In this document: positions 34,001 through 46,380 of the stretch, piece by piece
Layout: every line of letters begins with the position of its first letter
Position numbering within the stretch: position 1 is the first letter of the stretch
From: Loxodes magnus
Taxonomy: Eukaryota; Ciliophora; Karyorelictea; Loxodida; Loxodidae
Direction of reading: 5' to 3'
DNA length: 64,000 bases
Assembly: GCA_946699065.1 (NCBI GenBank)
Contig: CAMPDV010001300.1
Span: forward strand, 1 to 64,000
The notes under the pieces: generated by a model
The model's input: the letters and a program-made list of their open reading frames with translations, nothing else
The model's database searches: none
What the model was told of the DNA's origin: nothing
Made by a program: the position numbers and the translations under genes

Positions 34001-37000
34001 GTAGTGTAATTTTTAAAGTAAAAAAAAGCGTAGTTTTATAAGTGTTTTGAAGTGAGAATACGAAATTTTAATACCAGAGTGAGTTAACAATGTATGAAAA
34101 ATAGTAGTGTAATTTTTAAAGTAAAAAAAAGCGTAGTTTTATAAGTGTTTTGAAGTGAGAATACGAAATTTTAATACCAGAGTGAGTTAACAATGTATGA
34201 AAAATAGTAGTGTAATTTTTAAAGTAAAAAAAAGCGTAGTTTTATAAGTGTTTTGAAGTGAGAATACGAAATTTTAATACCAGAGTGAGTTAACAATGTA
34301 TGAAAAATAGTAGTGTAATTTTTAAAGTAAAAAAAAGCGTAGTTTTATAAGTGTTTTGAAGTGAGAATACGAAATTTTAATACCAGAGTGAGTTAACAAT
34401 GTATGAAAAATAGTAGTGTAATTTTTAAAGTAAAAAAAAGCATAGTTTTATAAGTGTTTTGAAGTGAGAATACGAAATATTAATACCAGAGTGAGTTAAC
34501 AATGTATGAAAAATAGTAGTGTAATTTTTAAAGTAAAAAAAAAGCATAGTTTTATAAGTGTTTTGAAGTGAGAATACGAAATTTTAATACCAGAGTGAGT
34601 TAACAATGTATGAAAAATAGTAGTGTAATTTTTAAAGTAAAAAAAAGCGTAGTTTTATAAGTGTTTTGAAGTGAGAATACGAAATTTTAATACCAGAGTG
34701 AGTTAACAATGTATGAAAAATAGTAGTGTAATTTTTAAAGTAAAAAAAAGCGTAGTTTTATAAGTGTTTTGAAGTGAGAATACGAAATTTTAATACCAGA
34801 GTGAGTTAACAATGTATGAAAAATAGTAGTGTAATTTTTAAAGTAAAAAAAAGCGTAGTTTTATAAGTGTTTTGAAGTGAGAATACGAAATTTTAATACC
34901 AGAGTGAGTTAACAATGTATGAAAAATAGTAGTGTAATTTTTAAAGTAAAAAAAAGCATAGTTTTATAAGTGTTTTGAAGTGAGAATACGAAATTTTAAT
35001 ACCAGAGTGAGTTAACAATGTATGAAAAATAGTAGTGTAATTTTTAAAGTAAAAAAAAGCGTAGTTTTATAAGTGTTTTGAAGTGAGAATACGAAATTTT
35101 AATACCAGAGTGAGTTAACAATGTATGAAAAATAGTAGTGTAATTTTTAAAGTAAAAAAAAGCATAGTTTTATAAGTGTTTTGAAGTGAGAATACGAAAT
35201 TTTAATACCAGAGTGAGTTAACAATGTATGAAAAATAGTAGTGTAATTTTTAAAGTAAAAAAAAGCATAGTTTTATAAGTGTTTTGAAGTGAGAATACGA
35301 AATTTTAATACCAGAGTGAGTTAACAATGTATGAAAAATAGTAGTGTAATTTTTAAAGTAAAAAAAAGCGTAGTTTTATAAGTGTTTTGAAGTGAGAATA
35401 CGAAATTTTAATACCAGAGTGAGTTAACAATGTATGAAAAATAGTAGTGTAATTTTTAAAGTAAAAAAAAGCGTAGTTTTATAAGTGTTTTGAAGTGAGA
35501 ATACGAAATTTTAATACCAGAGTGAGTTAACAATGTATGAAAAATAGTAGTGTAATTTTTAAAGTAAAAAAAAGCGTAGTTTTATAAGTGTTTTGAAGTG
35601 AGAATACGAAATTTTAATACCAGAGTGAGTTAACAATGTATGAAAAATAGTAGTGTAATTTTTAAAGTAAAAAAAAGCATAGTTTTATAAGTGTTTTGAA
35701 GTGAGAATACGAAATATTAATACCAGAGTGAGTTAACAATGTATGAAAAATAGTAGTGTAATTTTTAAAGTAAAAAAAAGCGTAGTTTTATAAGTGTTTT
35801 GAAGTGAGAATACGAAATTTTAATACCAGAGTGAGTTAACAATGTATGAAAAATAGTAGTGTAATTTTTAAAGTAAAAAAAAGCATAGTTTTATAAGTGT
35901 TTTGAAGTGAGAATACGAAATTTTAATACCAGAGTGAGTTAACAATGTATGAAAAATAGTAGTGTAATTTTTAAAGTAAAAAAAAGCGTAGTTTTATAAG
36001 TGTTTTGAAGTGAGAATACGAAATTTTAATACCAGAGTGAGTTAACAATGTATGAAAAATAGTAGTGTAATTTTTAAAGTAAAAAAAAGCGTAGTTTTAT
36101 AAGTGTTTTGAAGTGAGAATACGAAATTTTAATACCAGAGTGAGTTAACAATGTATGAAAAATAGTAGTGTAATTTTTAAAGTAAAAAAAAGCGTAGTTT
36201 TATAAGTGTTTTGAAGTGAGAATACGAAATTTTAATACCAGAGTGAGTTAACAATGTATGAAAAATAGTAGTGTAATTTTTAAAGTAAAAAAAAGCGTAG
36301 TTTTATAAGTGTTTTGAAGTGAGAATACGAAATTTTAATACCAGAGTGAGTTAACAATGTATGAAAAATAGTAGTGTAATTTTTAAAGTAAAAAAAAGCG
36401 TAGTTTTATAAGTGTTTTGAAGTGAGAATACGAAATTTTAATACCAGAGTGAGTTAACAATGTATGAAAAATAGTAGTGTAATTTTTAAAGTAAAAAAAA
36501 GCATAGTTTTATAAGTGTTTTGAAGTGAGAATACGAAATTTTAATACCAGAGTGAGTTAACAATGTATGAAAAATAGTAGTGTAATTTTTAAAGTAAAAA
36601 AAAGCGTAGTTTTATAAGTGTTTTGAAGTGAGAATACGAAATTTTAATACCAGAGTGAGTTAACAATGTATGAAAAATAGTAGTGTAATTTTTAAAGTAA
36701 AAAAAAGCGTAGTTTTATAAGTGTTTTGAAGTGAGAATACGAAATTTTAATACCAGAGTGAGTTAACAATGTATGAAAAATAGTAGTGTAATTTTTAAAG
36801 TAAAAAAAAGCATAGTTTTATAAGTGTTTTGAAGTGAGAATACGAAATTTTAATACCAGAGTGAGTTAACAATGTATGAAAAATAGTAGTGTAATTTTTA
36901 AAGTAAAAAAAAGCGTAGTTTTATAAGTGTTTTGAAGTGAGAATACGAAATTTTAATACCAGAGTGAGTTAACAATGTATGAAAAATAGTAGTGTAATTT

Positions 37001-37284
37001 TTAAAGTAAAAAAAAAGCATAGTTTTATAAGTGTTTTGAAGTGAGAATACGAAATTTTAATACCAGAGTGAGTTAACAATGTATGAAAAATAGTAGTGTA
37101 ATTTTTAAAGTAAAAAAAGCATAGTTTTATAAGTGTTTTGAAGTGAGAATACGAAATTTTAATACCAGAGTGAGTTAACAATGTATGAAAAATAGTAGTG
37201 TAATTTTTAAAGTAAAAAAAAGCGTAGTTTTATAAGTGTTTTGAAGTGAGAATACGAAATTTTAATACCAGAGTGAGTTAACAA

Positions 37285-37345
37285 TGTATGAAGTAAATAG
37301 TAGCATGTTTTATAATTTTTGAAAGTACGAAAAATAAAGTGAGCG
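37285..37345 (+). repeat. Scrambled satellite unit
   Basis: After a normal start the unit reads GTATGAAGTAAATAGTAGCATG and then a diverged stretch with GAAAGTACGAAAAATAAAGTG before rejoining GCGTAG. It looks like a locally rearranged unit or an assembly error. Confidence 0.7.
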
Positions 37346-40063
37346 TAGTTTTATAAGTGTTTTGAAGTGAGAATACGAAATTTTAATACCAGAGTGAGTT
37401 AACAATGTATGAAAAATAGTAGTGTAATTTTTAAAGTAAAAAAAAAGCGTAGTTTTATAAGTGTTTTGAAGTGAGAATACGAAATTTTAATACCAGAGTG
37501 AGTTAACAATGTATGAAAAATAGTAGTGTAATTTTTAAAGTAAAAAAAAGCATAGTTTTATAAGTGTTTTGAAGTGAGAATACGAAATTTTAATACCAGA
37601 GTGAGTTAACAATGTATGAAAAATAGTAGTGTAATTTTTAAAAGTAAAAAAAAGCATAGTTTTATAAGTGTTTTGAAGTGAGAATACGAAATTTTAATAC
37701 CAGAGTGAGTTAACAATGTATGAAAAATAGTAGTGTAATTTTTAAAGTAAAAAAAAGCGTAGTTTTATAAGTGTTTTGAAGTGAGAATACGAAATTTTAA
37801 TACCAGAGTGAGTTAACAATGTATGAAAAATAGTAGTGTAATTTTTAAAGTAAAAAAAAGCGTAGTTTTATAAGTGTTTTGAAGTGAGAATACGAAATTT
37901 TAATACCAGAGTGAGTTAACAATGTATGAAAAATAGTAGTGTAATTTTTAAAGTAAAAAAAAGCATAGTTTTATAAGTGTTTTGAAGTGAGAATACGAAA
38001 TTTTAATACCAGAGTGAGTTAACAATGTATGAAAAATAGTAGTGTAATTTTTAAAGTAAAAAAAAAGCGTAGTTTTATAAGTGTTTTGAAGTGAGAATAC
38101 GAAATTTTAATACCAGAGTGAGTTAACAATGTATGAAAAATAGTAGTGTAATTTTTAAAGTAAAAAAAAGCGTAGTTTTATAAGTGTTTTGAAGTGAGAA
38201 TACGAAATTTTAATACCAGAGTGAGTTAACAATGTATGAAAAATAGTAGTGTAATTTTTAAAGTAAAAAAAAGCGTAGTTTTATAAGTGTTTTGAAGTGA
38301 GAATACGAAATTTTAATACCAGAGTGAGTTAACAATGTATGAAAAATAGTAGTGTAATTTTTAAAGTAAAAAAAAGCATAGTTTTATAAGTGTTTTGAAG
38401 TGAGAATACGAAATTTTAATACCAGAGTGAGTTAACAATGTATGAAAAATAGTAGTGTAATTTTTAAAGTAAAAAAAAGCATAGTTTTATAAGTGTTTTG
38501 AAGTGAGAATACGAAATTTTAATACCAGAGTGAGTTAACAATGTATGAAAAATAGTAGTGTAATTTTTAAAGTAAAAAAAAGCGTAGTTTTATAAGTGTT
38601 TTGAAGTGAGAATACGAAATTTTAATACCAGAGTGAGTTAACAATGTATGAAAAATAGTAGTGTAATTTTTAAAGTAAAAAAAAGCATAGTTTTATAAGT
38701 GTTTTGAAGTGAGAATACGAAATTTTAATACCAGAGTGAGTTAACAATGTATGAAAAATAGTAGTGTAATTTTTAAAGTAAAAAAAAGCATAGTTTTATA
38801 AGTGTTTTGAAGTGAGAATACGAAATTTTAATACCAGAGTGAGTTAACAATGTATGAAAAATAGTAGTGTAATTTTTAAAGTAAAAAAAAGCGTAGTTTT
38901 ATAAGTGTTTTGAAGTGAGAATACGAAATTTTAATACCAGAGTGAGTTAACAATGTATGAAAAATAGTAGTGTAATTTTTAAAGTAAAAAAAAGCATAGT
39001 TTTATAAGTGTTTTGAAGTGAGAATACGAAATTTTAATACCAGAGTGAGTTAACAATGTATGAAAAATAGTAGTGTAATTTTTAAAGTAAAAAAAAACAT
39101 AGTTTTATAAGTGTTTTGAAGTGAGAATACGAAATTTTAATACCAGAGTGAGTTAACAATGTATGAAAAATAGTAGTGTAATTTTTAAAGTAAAAAAAAG
39201 CGTAGTTTTATAAGTGTTTTGAAGTGAGAATACGAAATTTTAATACCAGAGTGAGTTAACAATGTATGAAAAATAGTAGTGTAATTTTTAAAGTAAAAAA
39301 AAGCATAGTTTTATAAGTGTTTTGAAGTGAGAATACGAAATTTTAATACCAGAGTGAGTTAACAATGTATGAAAAATAGTAGTGTAATTTTTAAAGTAAA
39401 AAAAAGCATAGTTTTATAAGTGTTTTGAAGTGAGAATACGAAATTTTAATACCAGAGTGAGTTAACAATGTATGAAAAATAGTAGTGTAATTTTTAAAGT
39501 AAAAAAAAGCATAGTTTTATAAGTGTTTTGAAGTGAGAATACGAAATTTTAATACCAGAGTGAGTTAACAATGTATGAAAAATAGTAGTGTAATTTTTAA
39601 AGTAAAAAAAAGCATAGTTTTATAAGTGTTTTGAAGTGAGAATACGAAATTTTAATACCAGAGTGAGTTAACAATGTATGAAAAATAGTAGTGTAATTTT
39701 TAAAGTAAAAAAAAGCGTAGTTTTATAAGTGTTTTGAAGTGAGAATACGAAATTTTAATACCAGAGTGAGTTAACAATGTATGAAAAATAGTAGTGTAAT
39801 TTTTAAAGTAAAAAAAAGCGTAGTTTTATAAGTGTTTTGAAGTGAGAATACGAAATATTAATACCAGAGTGAGTTAACAATGTATGAAAAATAGTAGTGT
39901 AATTTTTAAAGTAAAAAAAAGCGTAGTTTTATAAGTGTTTTGAAGTGAGAATACGAAATTTTAATACCAGAGTGAGTTAACAATGTATGAAAAATAGTAG
40001 TGTAATTTTTAAAGTAAAAAAAAGCATAGTTTTATAAGTGTTTTGAAGTGAGAATACGAAATT

Positions 40064-40245
40064 TTAATATCAGAGGTAGTCAACAAAGTATGAAAAAAAG
40101 TAGTGCAATTTATAAAGGGAAAAAAGCATAGTTTTATGAAGTGTTTTGAAGTGAGAATACGAAATTTTAATATCAGAGTGGTTTAACAAAGTATGAAAAA
40201 AAGTAGTGCAATTTTTAAAGTAAAAAAAAGTATAGTTTTATAAGT
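40064..40245 (+). repeat. Block of diverged 102-bp-type satellite units
   Basis: Two units of a second subfamily: TATCAGAGGTAGTCAACAAAG or TATCAGAGTGGTTTAACAAAG replaces ACCAGAGTGAGTTAACAATG, and AGTAGTGCAATT replaces AGTAGTGTAATT. Confidence 0.85.
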
Positions 40246-41669
40246 GTTTTGAAGTGAGAATACGAAATTTTAATACCAGAGTGAGTTAACAATGTATGAA
40301 AAATAGTAGTGTAATTTTTAAAGTAAAAAAAAGCGTAGTTTTATAAGTGTTTTGAAGTGAGAATACGAAATATTAATACCAGAGTGAGTTAACAATGTAT
40401 GAAAAATAGTAGTGTAATTTTTAAAGTAAAAAAAAGCATAGTTTTATAAGTGTTTTGAAGTGAGAATACGAAATTTTAATACCAGAGTGAGTTAACAATG
40501 TATGAAAAATAGTAGTGTAATTTTTAAAGTAAAAAAAAGCGTAGTTTTATAAGTGTTTTGAAGTGAGAATACGAAATTTTAATACCAGAGTGAGTTAACA
40601 ATGTATGAAAAATAGTAGTGTAATTTTTAAAGTAAAAAAAAGCATAGTTTTATAAGTGTTTTGAAGTGAGAATACGAAATTTTAATACCAGAGTGAGTTA
40701 ACAATGTATGAAAAAATAGTAGTGTAATTTTTAAAGTAAAAAAAAAGCGTAGTTTTATAAGTGTTTTGAAGTGAGAATACGAAATATTAATACCAGAGTG
40801 AGTTAACAATGTATGAAAAATAGTAGTGTAATTTTTAAAGTAAAAAAAAGCGTAGTTTTATAAGTGTTTTGAAGTGAGAATACGAAATATTAATACCAGA
40901 GTGAGTTAACAATGTATGAAAAATAGTAGTGTAATTTTTAAAGTAAAAAAAAGCGTAGTTTTATAAGTGTTTTGAAGTGAGAATACGAAATATTAATACC
41001 AGAGTGAGTTAACAATGTATGAAAAATAGTAGTGTAATTTTTAAAGTAAAAAAAAGCGTAGTTTTATAAGTGTTTTGAAGTGAGAATACGAAATTTTAAT
41101 ACCAGAGTGAGTTAACAATGTATGAAAAATAGTAGTGTAATTTTTAAAGTAAAAAAAAGCATAGTTTTATAAGTGTTTTGAAGTGAGAATACGAAATTTT
41201 AATACCAGAGTGAGTTAACAATGTATGAAAAATAGTAGTGTAATTTTTAAAGTAAAAAAAAGCATAGTTTTATAAGTGTTTTGAAGTGAGAATACGAAAT
41301 TTTAATACCAGAGTGAGTTAACAATGTATGAAAAATAGTAGTGTAATTTTTAAAGTAAAAAAAAGCATAGTTTTATAAGTGTTTTGAAGTGAGAATACGA
41401 AATTTTAATACCAGAGTGAGTTAACAATGTATGAAAAAATAGTAGTGTAATTTTTAAAGTAAAAAAAAGCGTAGTTTTATAAGTGTTTTGAAGTGAGAAT
41501 ACGAAATTTTAATACCAGAGTGAGTTAACAATGTATGAAAAATAGTAGTGTAATTTTAAAAGTAAAAAAAAGCGTAGTTTTATAAGTGTTTTGAAGTGAG
41601 AATACGAAATTTTAATACCAGAGTGAGTTAACAATGTATGAAAAATAGTAGTGTAATTTTTAAAGTAAA

Positions 41670-44600
41670 AAAAAAGCATAGTTTTTGACAGTGTTTTGAA
41701 GTGAGAATACGAAATTTTAATATCAGAGGTAGTCAACAAAGTATGAAAAAAAATAGTGCAATTTTTTAAGTGAAAAAAGCATAGTTTTTGAAGTGTTTTG
41801 AAGTGAGAATACGAAATATTAATACCAGAGTGAGTTAACAATGTATGAAAAATAGTAGTGTAATTTTTAAAGTAAAAAAAAGCATAGTTTTATAAGTGTT
41901 TTGAAGTGAGAATACGAAATTTTAATACCAGAGTGAGTTAACAATGTATGAAAAATAGTAGTGTAATTTTTAAAGTAAAAAAAAGCATAGTTTTATAAGT
42001 GTTTTGAAGTGAGAATACGAAATATTAATACCAGAGTGAGTTAACAATGTATGAAAAATAGTAGTGTAATTTTTAAAGTAAAAAAAAGCATAGTTTTTAT
42101 AAGTGTTTTGAAGTGAGAATACGAAATTTTAATACCAGAGTGAGTTAACAATGTATGAAAAATAGTAGTGTAATTTTTAAAGTAAAAAAAAGCGTAGTTT
42201 TATAAGTGTTTTGAAGTGAGAATACGAAATATTAATACCAGAGTGAGTTAACAATGTATGAAAAATAGTAGTGTAATTTTTAAAGTAAAAAAAAGCGTAG
42301 TTTTATAAGTGTTTTGAAGTGAGAATACGAAATATTAATACCAGAGTGAGTTAACAATGTATGAAAAATAGTAGTGTAATTTTTAAAGTAAAAAAAAGCA
42401 TAGTTTTATAAGTGTTTTGAAGTGAGAATACGAAATTTTAATACCAGAGTGAGTTAACAATGTATGAAAAATAGTAGTGTAATTTTTAAAGTAAAAAAAA
42501 GCGTAGTTTTATAAGTGTTTTGAAGTGAGAATACGAAATATTAATACCAGAGTGAGTTAACAATGTATGAAAAATAGTAGTGTAATTTTTAAAGTAAAAA
42601 AAAGCGTAGTTTTATAAGTGTTTTGAAGTGAGAATACGAAATATTAATACCAGAGTGAGTTAACAATGTATGAAAAATAGTAGTGTAATTTTTAAAGTAA
42701 AAAAAAGCATAGTTTTATAAGTGTTTTGAAGTGAGAATACGAAATATTAATACCAGAGTGAGTTAACAATGTATGAAAAATAGTAGTGTAATTTTAAAGT
42801 AAAAAAAAGCGTAGTTTTATAAGTGTTTTGAAGTGAGAATACGAAATATTAATACCAGAGTGAGTTAACAATGTATGAAAAATAGTAGTGTAATTTTTAA
42901 AGTAAAAAAAAGCATAGTTTTATAAGTGTTTTGAAGTGAGAATACGAAATTTTAATATCAGAGTGGTTTAACAAAGTATGAAAAAAAGTAGTGCAATTTT
43001 TTAAGTGAAAAAAGCATAGTTTTTGAAGTGTTTTGAAGTGAGAATACGAAATTTTAATATCAGAGGTAGTCAACAAAGTATGAAAAAAAATAGTGCAATT
43101 TTTTAAGTGAAAAAAGCATAGTTTTTGAAGTGTTTTGAAGTGAGAATACGAAATTTTAATATCAGAGGTAGTCAACAAAGTATGAAAAAAAGTAGTGCAA
43201 TTTTTTAAGTGAAAAAAGCATAGTTTTTGAAGTGTTTTGAAGTGAGAATACGAAATTTTAATATCAGAGTGGTTTAACAAATTATGAAAAAAAGTAGTGC
43301 AATTTATAAAGGGAAAAAAGCATAGTTTTTGAAGTGTTTTGAAGTGAGAATACGAAATTTTAATATCAGAGGTAGTCAACAAAGTATGAAAAAAAGTAGT
43401 GCAATTTTTTAAGTGAAAAAAGCATAGTTTTTGAAGTGTTTTGAAGTGAGAATACGAAATTTGAATATCAGAGGTAGTCAACAAAGTATGAAAAAAAGTA
43501 GTGCAATTTTTTAAGTGAAAAAAGTATAGTTTTTGAAGTGTTTTGAAGTGAGAATACGAAATTTTAATATCAGAGGTAGTCAACAAAGTATGAAAAATAG
43601 TAGTGTAATTTTTAAAGTAAAAAAAAGCATAGTTTTATAAGTGTTTTGAAGTGAGAATACGAAATTTTAATACCAGAGTGAGTTAACAATGTATGAAAAA
43701 TAGTAGTGTAATTTTTAAAGTAAAAAAAAGCGTAGTTTTATAAGTGTTTTGAAGTGAGAATACGAAATTTTAATACCAGAGTGAGTTAACAATTTATGAA
43801 AAATAGTAGTGTAATTTTTAAAGTAAAAAAAAGCATAGTTTTATAAGTGTTTTGAAGTGAGAATACGAAATTTTAATACCAGAGTGAGTTAACAATGTAT
43901 GAAAAATAGTAGTGTAATTTTTAAAGTAAAAAAAAGCGTAGTTTTATAAGTGTTTTGAAGTGAGAATACGAAATATTAATACCAGAGTGAGTTAACAATG
44001 TATGAAAAATAGTAGTGTAATTTTTAAAGTAAAAAAAAGCATAGTTTTATAAGTGTTTTGAAGTGAGAATACGAAATATTAATACCAGAGTGAGTTAACA
44101 ATGTATGAAAAATAGTAGTGTAATTTTTAAAGTAAAAAAAAGCGTAGTTTTATAAGTGTTTTGAAGTGAGAATACGAAATTTTAATACCAGAGTGAGTTA
44201 ACAATGTATGAAAAATAGTAGTGTAATTTTTAAAGTAAAAAAAAGCGTAGTTTTATAAGTGTTTTGAAGTGAGAATACGAAATATTAATACCAGAGTGAG
44301 TTAACAATGTATGAAAAATAGTAGTGTAATTTTTAAAGTAAAAAAAAGCATAGTTTTATAAGTGTTTTGAAGTGAGAATACGAAATTTTAATACCAGAGT
44401 GAGTTAACAATGTATGAAAAATAGTAGTGTAATTTTTAAAGTAAAAAAAAGCGTAGTTTTATAAGTGTTTTGAAGTGAGAATACGAAATATTAATACCAG
44501 AGTGAGTTAACAATGTATGAAAAATAGTAGTGTAATTTTTAAAGTAAAAAAAAGCGTAGTTTTATAAGTGTTTTGAAGTGAGAATACGAAATATTAATAC

Positions 44601-45050
44601 CAGAGTGAGTTAACAATGTATGAAAAATAGTAGTGTAATTTTTAAAGTAAAAAAAAGCATAGTTTTATAAGTGTTTTGAAGTGAGAATACGAAATTTTAA
44701 TACCAGAGTGAGTTAACAATGTATGAAAAATAGTAGTGTAATTTTTAAAGTAAAAAAAAGCGTAGTTTTATAAGTGTTTTGAAGTGAGAATACGAAATAT
44801 TAATACCAGAGTGAGTTAACAATGTATGAAAAATAGTAGTGTAATTTTTAAAGTAAAAAAAAGCGTAGTTTTATAAGTGTTTTGAAGTGAGAAATACGAA
44901 ATTTTAATACCAGAGTGAGTTAACAATGTATGAAAAATAGTAGTGTAATTTTTAAAGTAAAAAAAAGCGTAGTTTTATAAGTGTTTTGAAGTGAGAATAC
45001 GAAATTTTAATACCAGAGTGAGTTAACAATGTATGAAAAATAGTAGTGTA
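41670..45050 (+). repeat. Higher-order satellite segment, copy 1
   Basis: Between a diverged unit at about 41690 and about 45050, the order of unit variants (GCA/GCG with T/A) is the same as at 52343..55725, including the large diverged block and a unit with ACAATTTATG (43791). Flanking units do not match, so the copied segment is about 3.4 kb and lies 10.67 kb from its partner. Confidence 0.8.
42950..43600 (+). repeat. Largest diverged satellite block, copy 1
   Basis: Six to seven consecutive units of the second subfamily, 102 bp each, with GCATAGTTTTTGAAGTG in place of GCATAGTTTTATAAGTG. Because 102 is divisible by three, the minus strand stays open even in the standard code (a 229-residue repeat ORF). 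I regard this ORF as a by-product. Confidence 0.85.
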
Positions 45051-46185
45051 ATTTTAAAAGTAAAAAAAAGCGTAGTTTTATAAGTGTTTTGAAGTGAGAA
45101 TACGAAATTTTAATACCAGAGTGAGTTAACAATGTATGAAAAATAGTAGTGTAATTTTTAAAGTAAAAAAAAGCGTAGTTTTATAAGTGTTTTGAAGTGA
45201 GAATACGAAATTTTAATACCAGAGTGAGTTAACAATGTATGAAAAATAGTAGTGTAATTTTTAAAGTAAAAAAAAGCGTAGTTTTATAAGTGTTTTGAAG
45301 TGAGAATACGAAATATTAATACCAGAGTGAGTTAACAATGTATGAAAAATAGTAGTGTAATTTTTAAAGTAAAAAAAAGCGTAGTTTTATAAGTGTTTTG
45401 AAGTGAGAATACGAAATTTTAATACCAGAGTGAGTTAACAATGTATGAAAAATAGTAGTGTAATTTTTAAAGTAAAAAAAAGCGTAGTTTTATAAGTGTT
45501 TTGAAGTGAGAATACGAAATATTAATACCAGAGTGAGTTAACAATGTATGAAAAATAGTAGTGTAATTTTTAAAGTAAAAAAAAGCGTAGTTTTATAAGT
45601 GTTTTGAAGTGAGAATACGAAATTTTAATACCAGAGTGAGTTAACAATGTATGAAAAATAGTAGTGTAATTTTTAAAGTAAAAAAAGCGTAGTTTTATAA
45701 GTGTTTTGAAGTGAGAATACGAAATATTAATACCAGAGTGAGTTAACAATGTATGAAAAATAGTAGTGTAATTTTTAAAGTAAAAAAAAGCATAGTTTTA
45801 TAAGTGTTTTGAAGTGAGAATACGAAATTTTAATACCAGAGTGAGTTAACAATGTATGAAAAATAGTAGTGTAATTTTTAAAGTAAAAAAAAGCGTAGTT
45901 TTATAAGTGTTTTGAAGTGAGAATACGAAATATTAATACCAGAGTGAGTTAACAATGTATGAAAAATAGTAGTGTAATTTTTAAAGTAAAAAAAAGCGTA
46001 GTTTTATAAGTGTTTTGAAGTGAGAATACGAAATTTTAATACCAGAGTGAGTTAACAATGTATGAAAAATAGTAGTGTAATTTTTAAAGTAAAAAAAAGC
46101 GTAGTTTTATAAGTGTTTTGAAGTGAGAATACGAAATTTTAATACCAGAGTGAGTTAACAATGTATGAAAAATAGTAGTGTAATT

Positions 46186-46380
46186 TTAAAGTAAAAAAAA
46201 AAGTAAAAAAATACGCAGAGTGAGTTTATATAAGTGTAATTTTTAAAGTAAAAAAAAACAATGTATGAGTGAGTTAACAATGTATGAAAAATAGTAGTGT
46301 AATTTTTAAAGTAAAAAAAAGCGTAGTTTTAGTGTTTTAAGTGTTTTGAGAAGTGAGAATACGAAATATTTTAATACCAG
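46186..46380 (+). repeat. Scrambled satellite units
   Basis: Short pieces of the unit appear in the wrong order (AAAGTAAAAAAATACGCAGAG, then a partial GTGAGTTTATATAAG, a repeated GTGAGTTAACAATG, and GTGTTTTAAGTGTTTTGAG). Confidence 0.75.
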
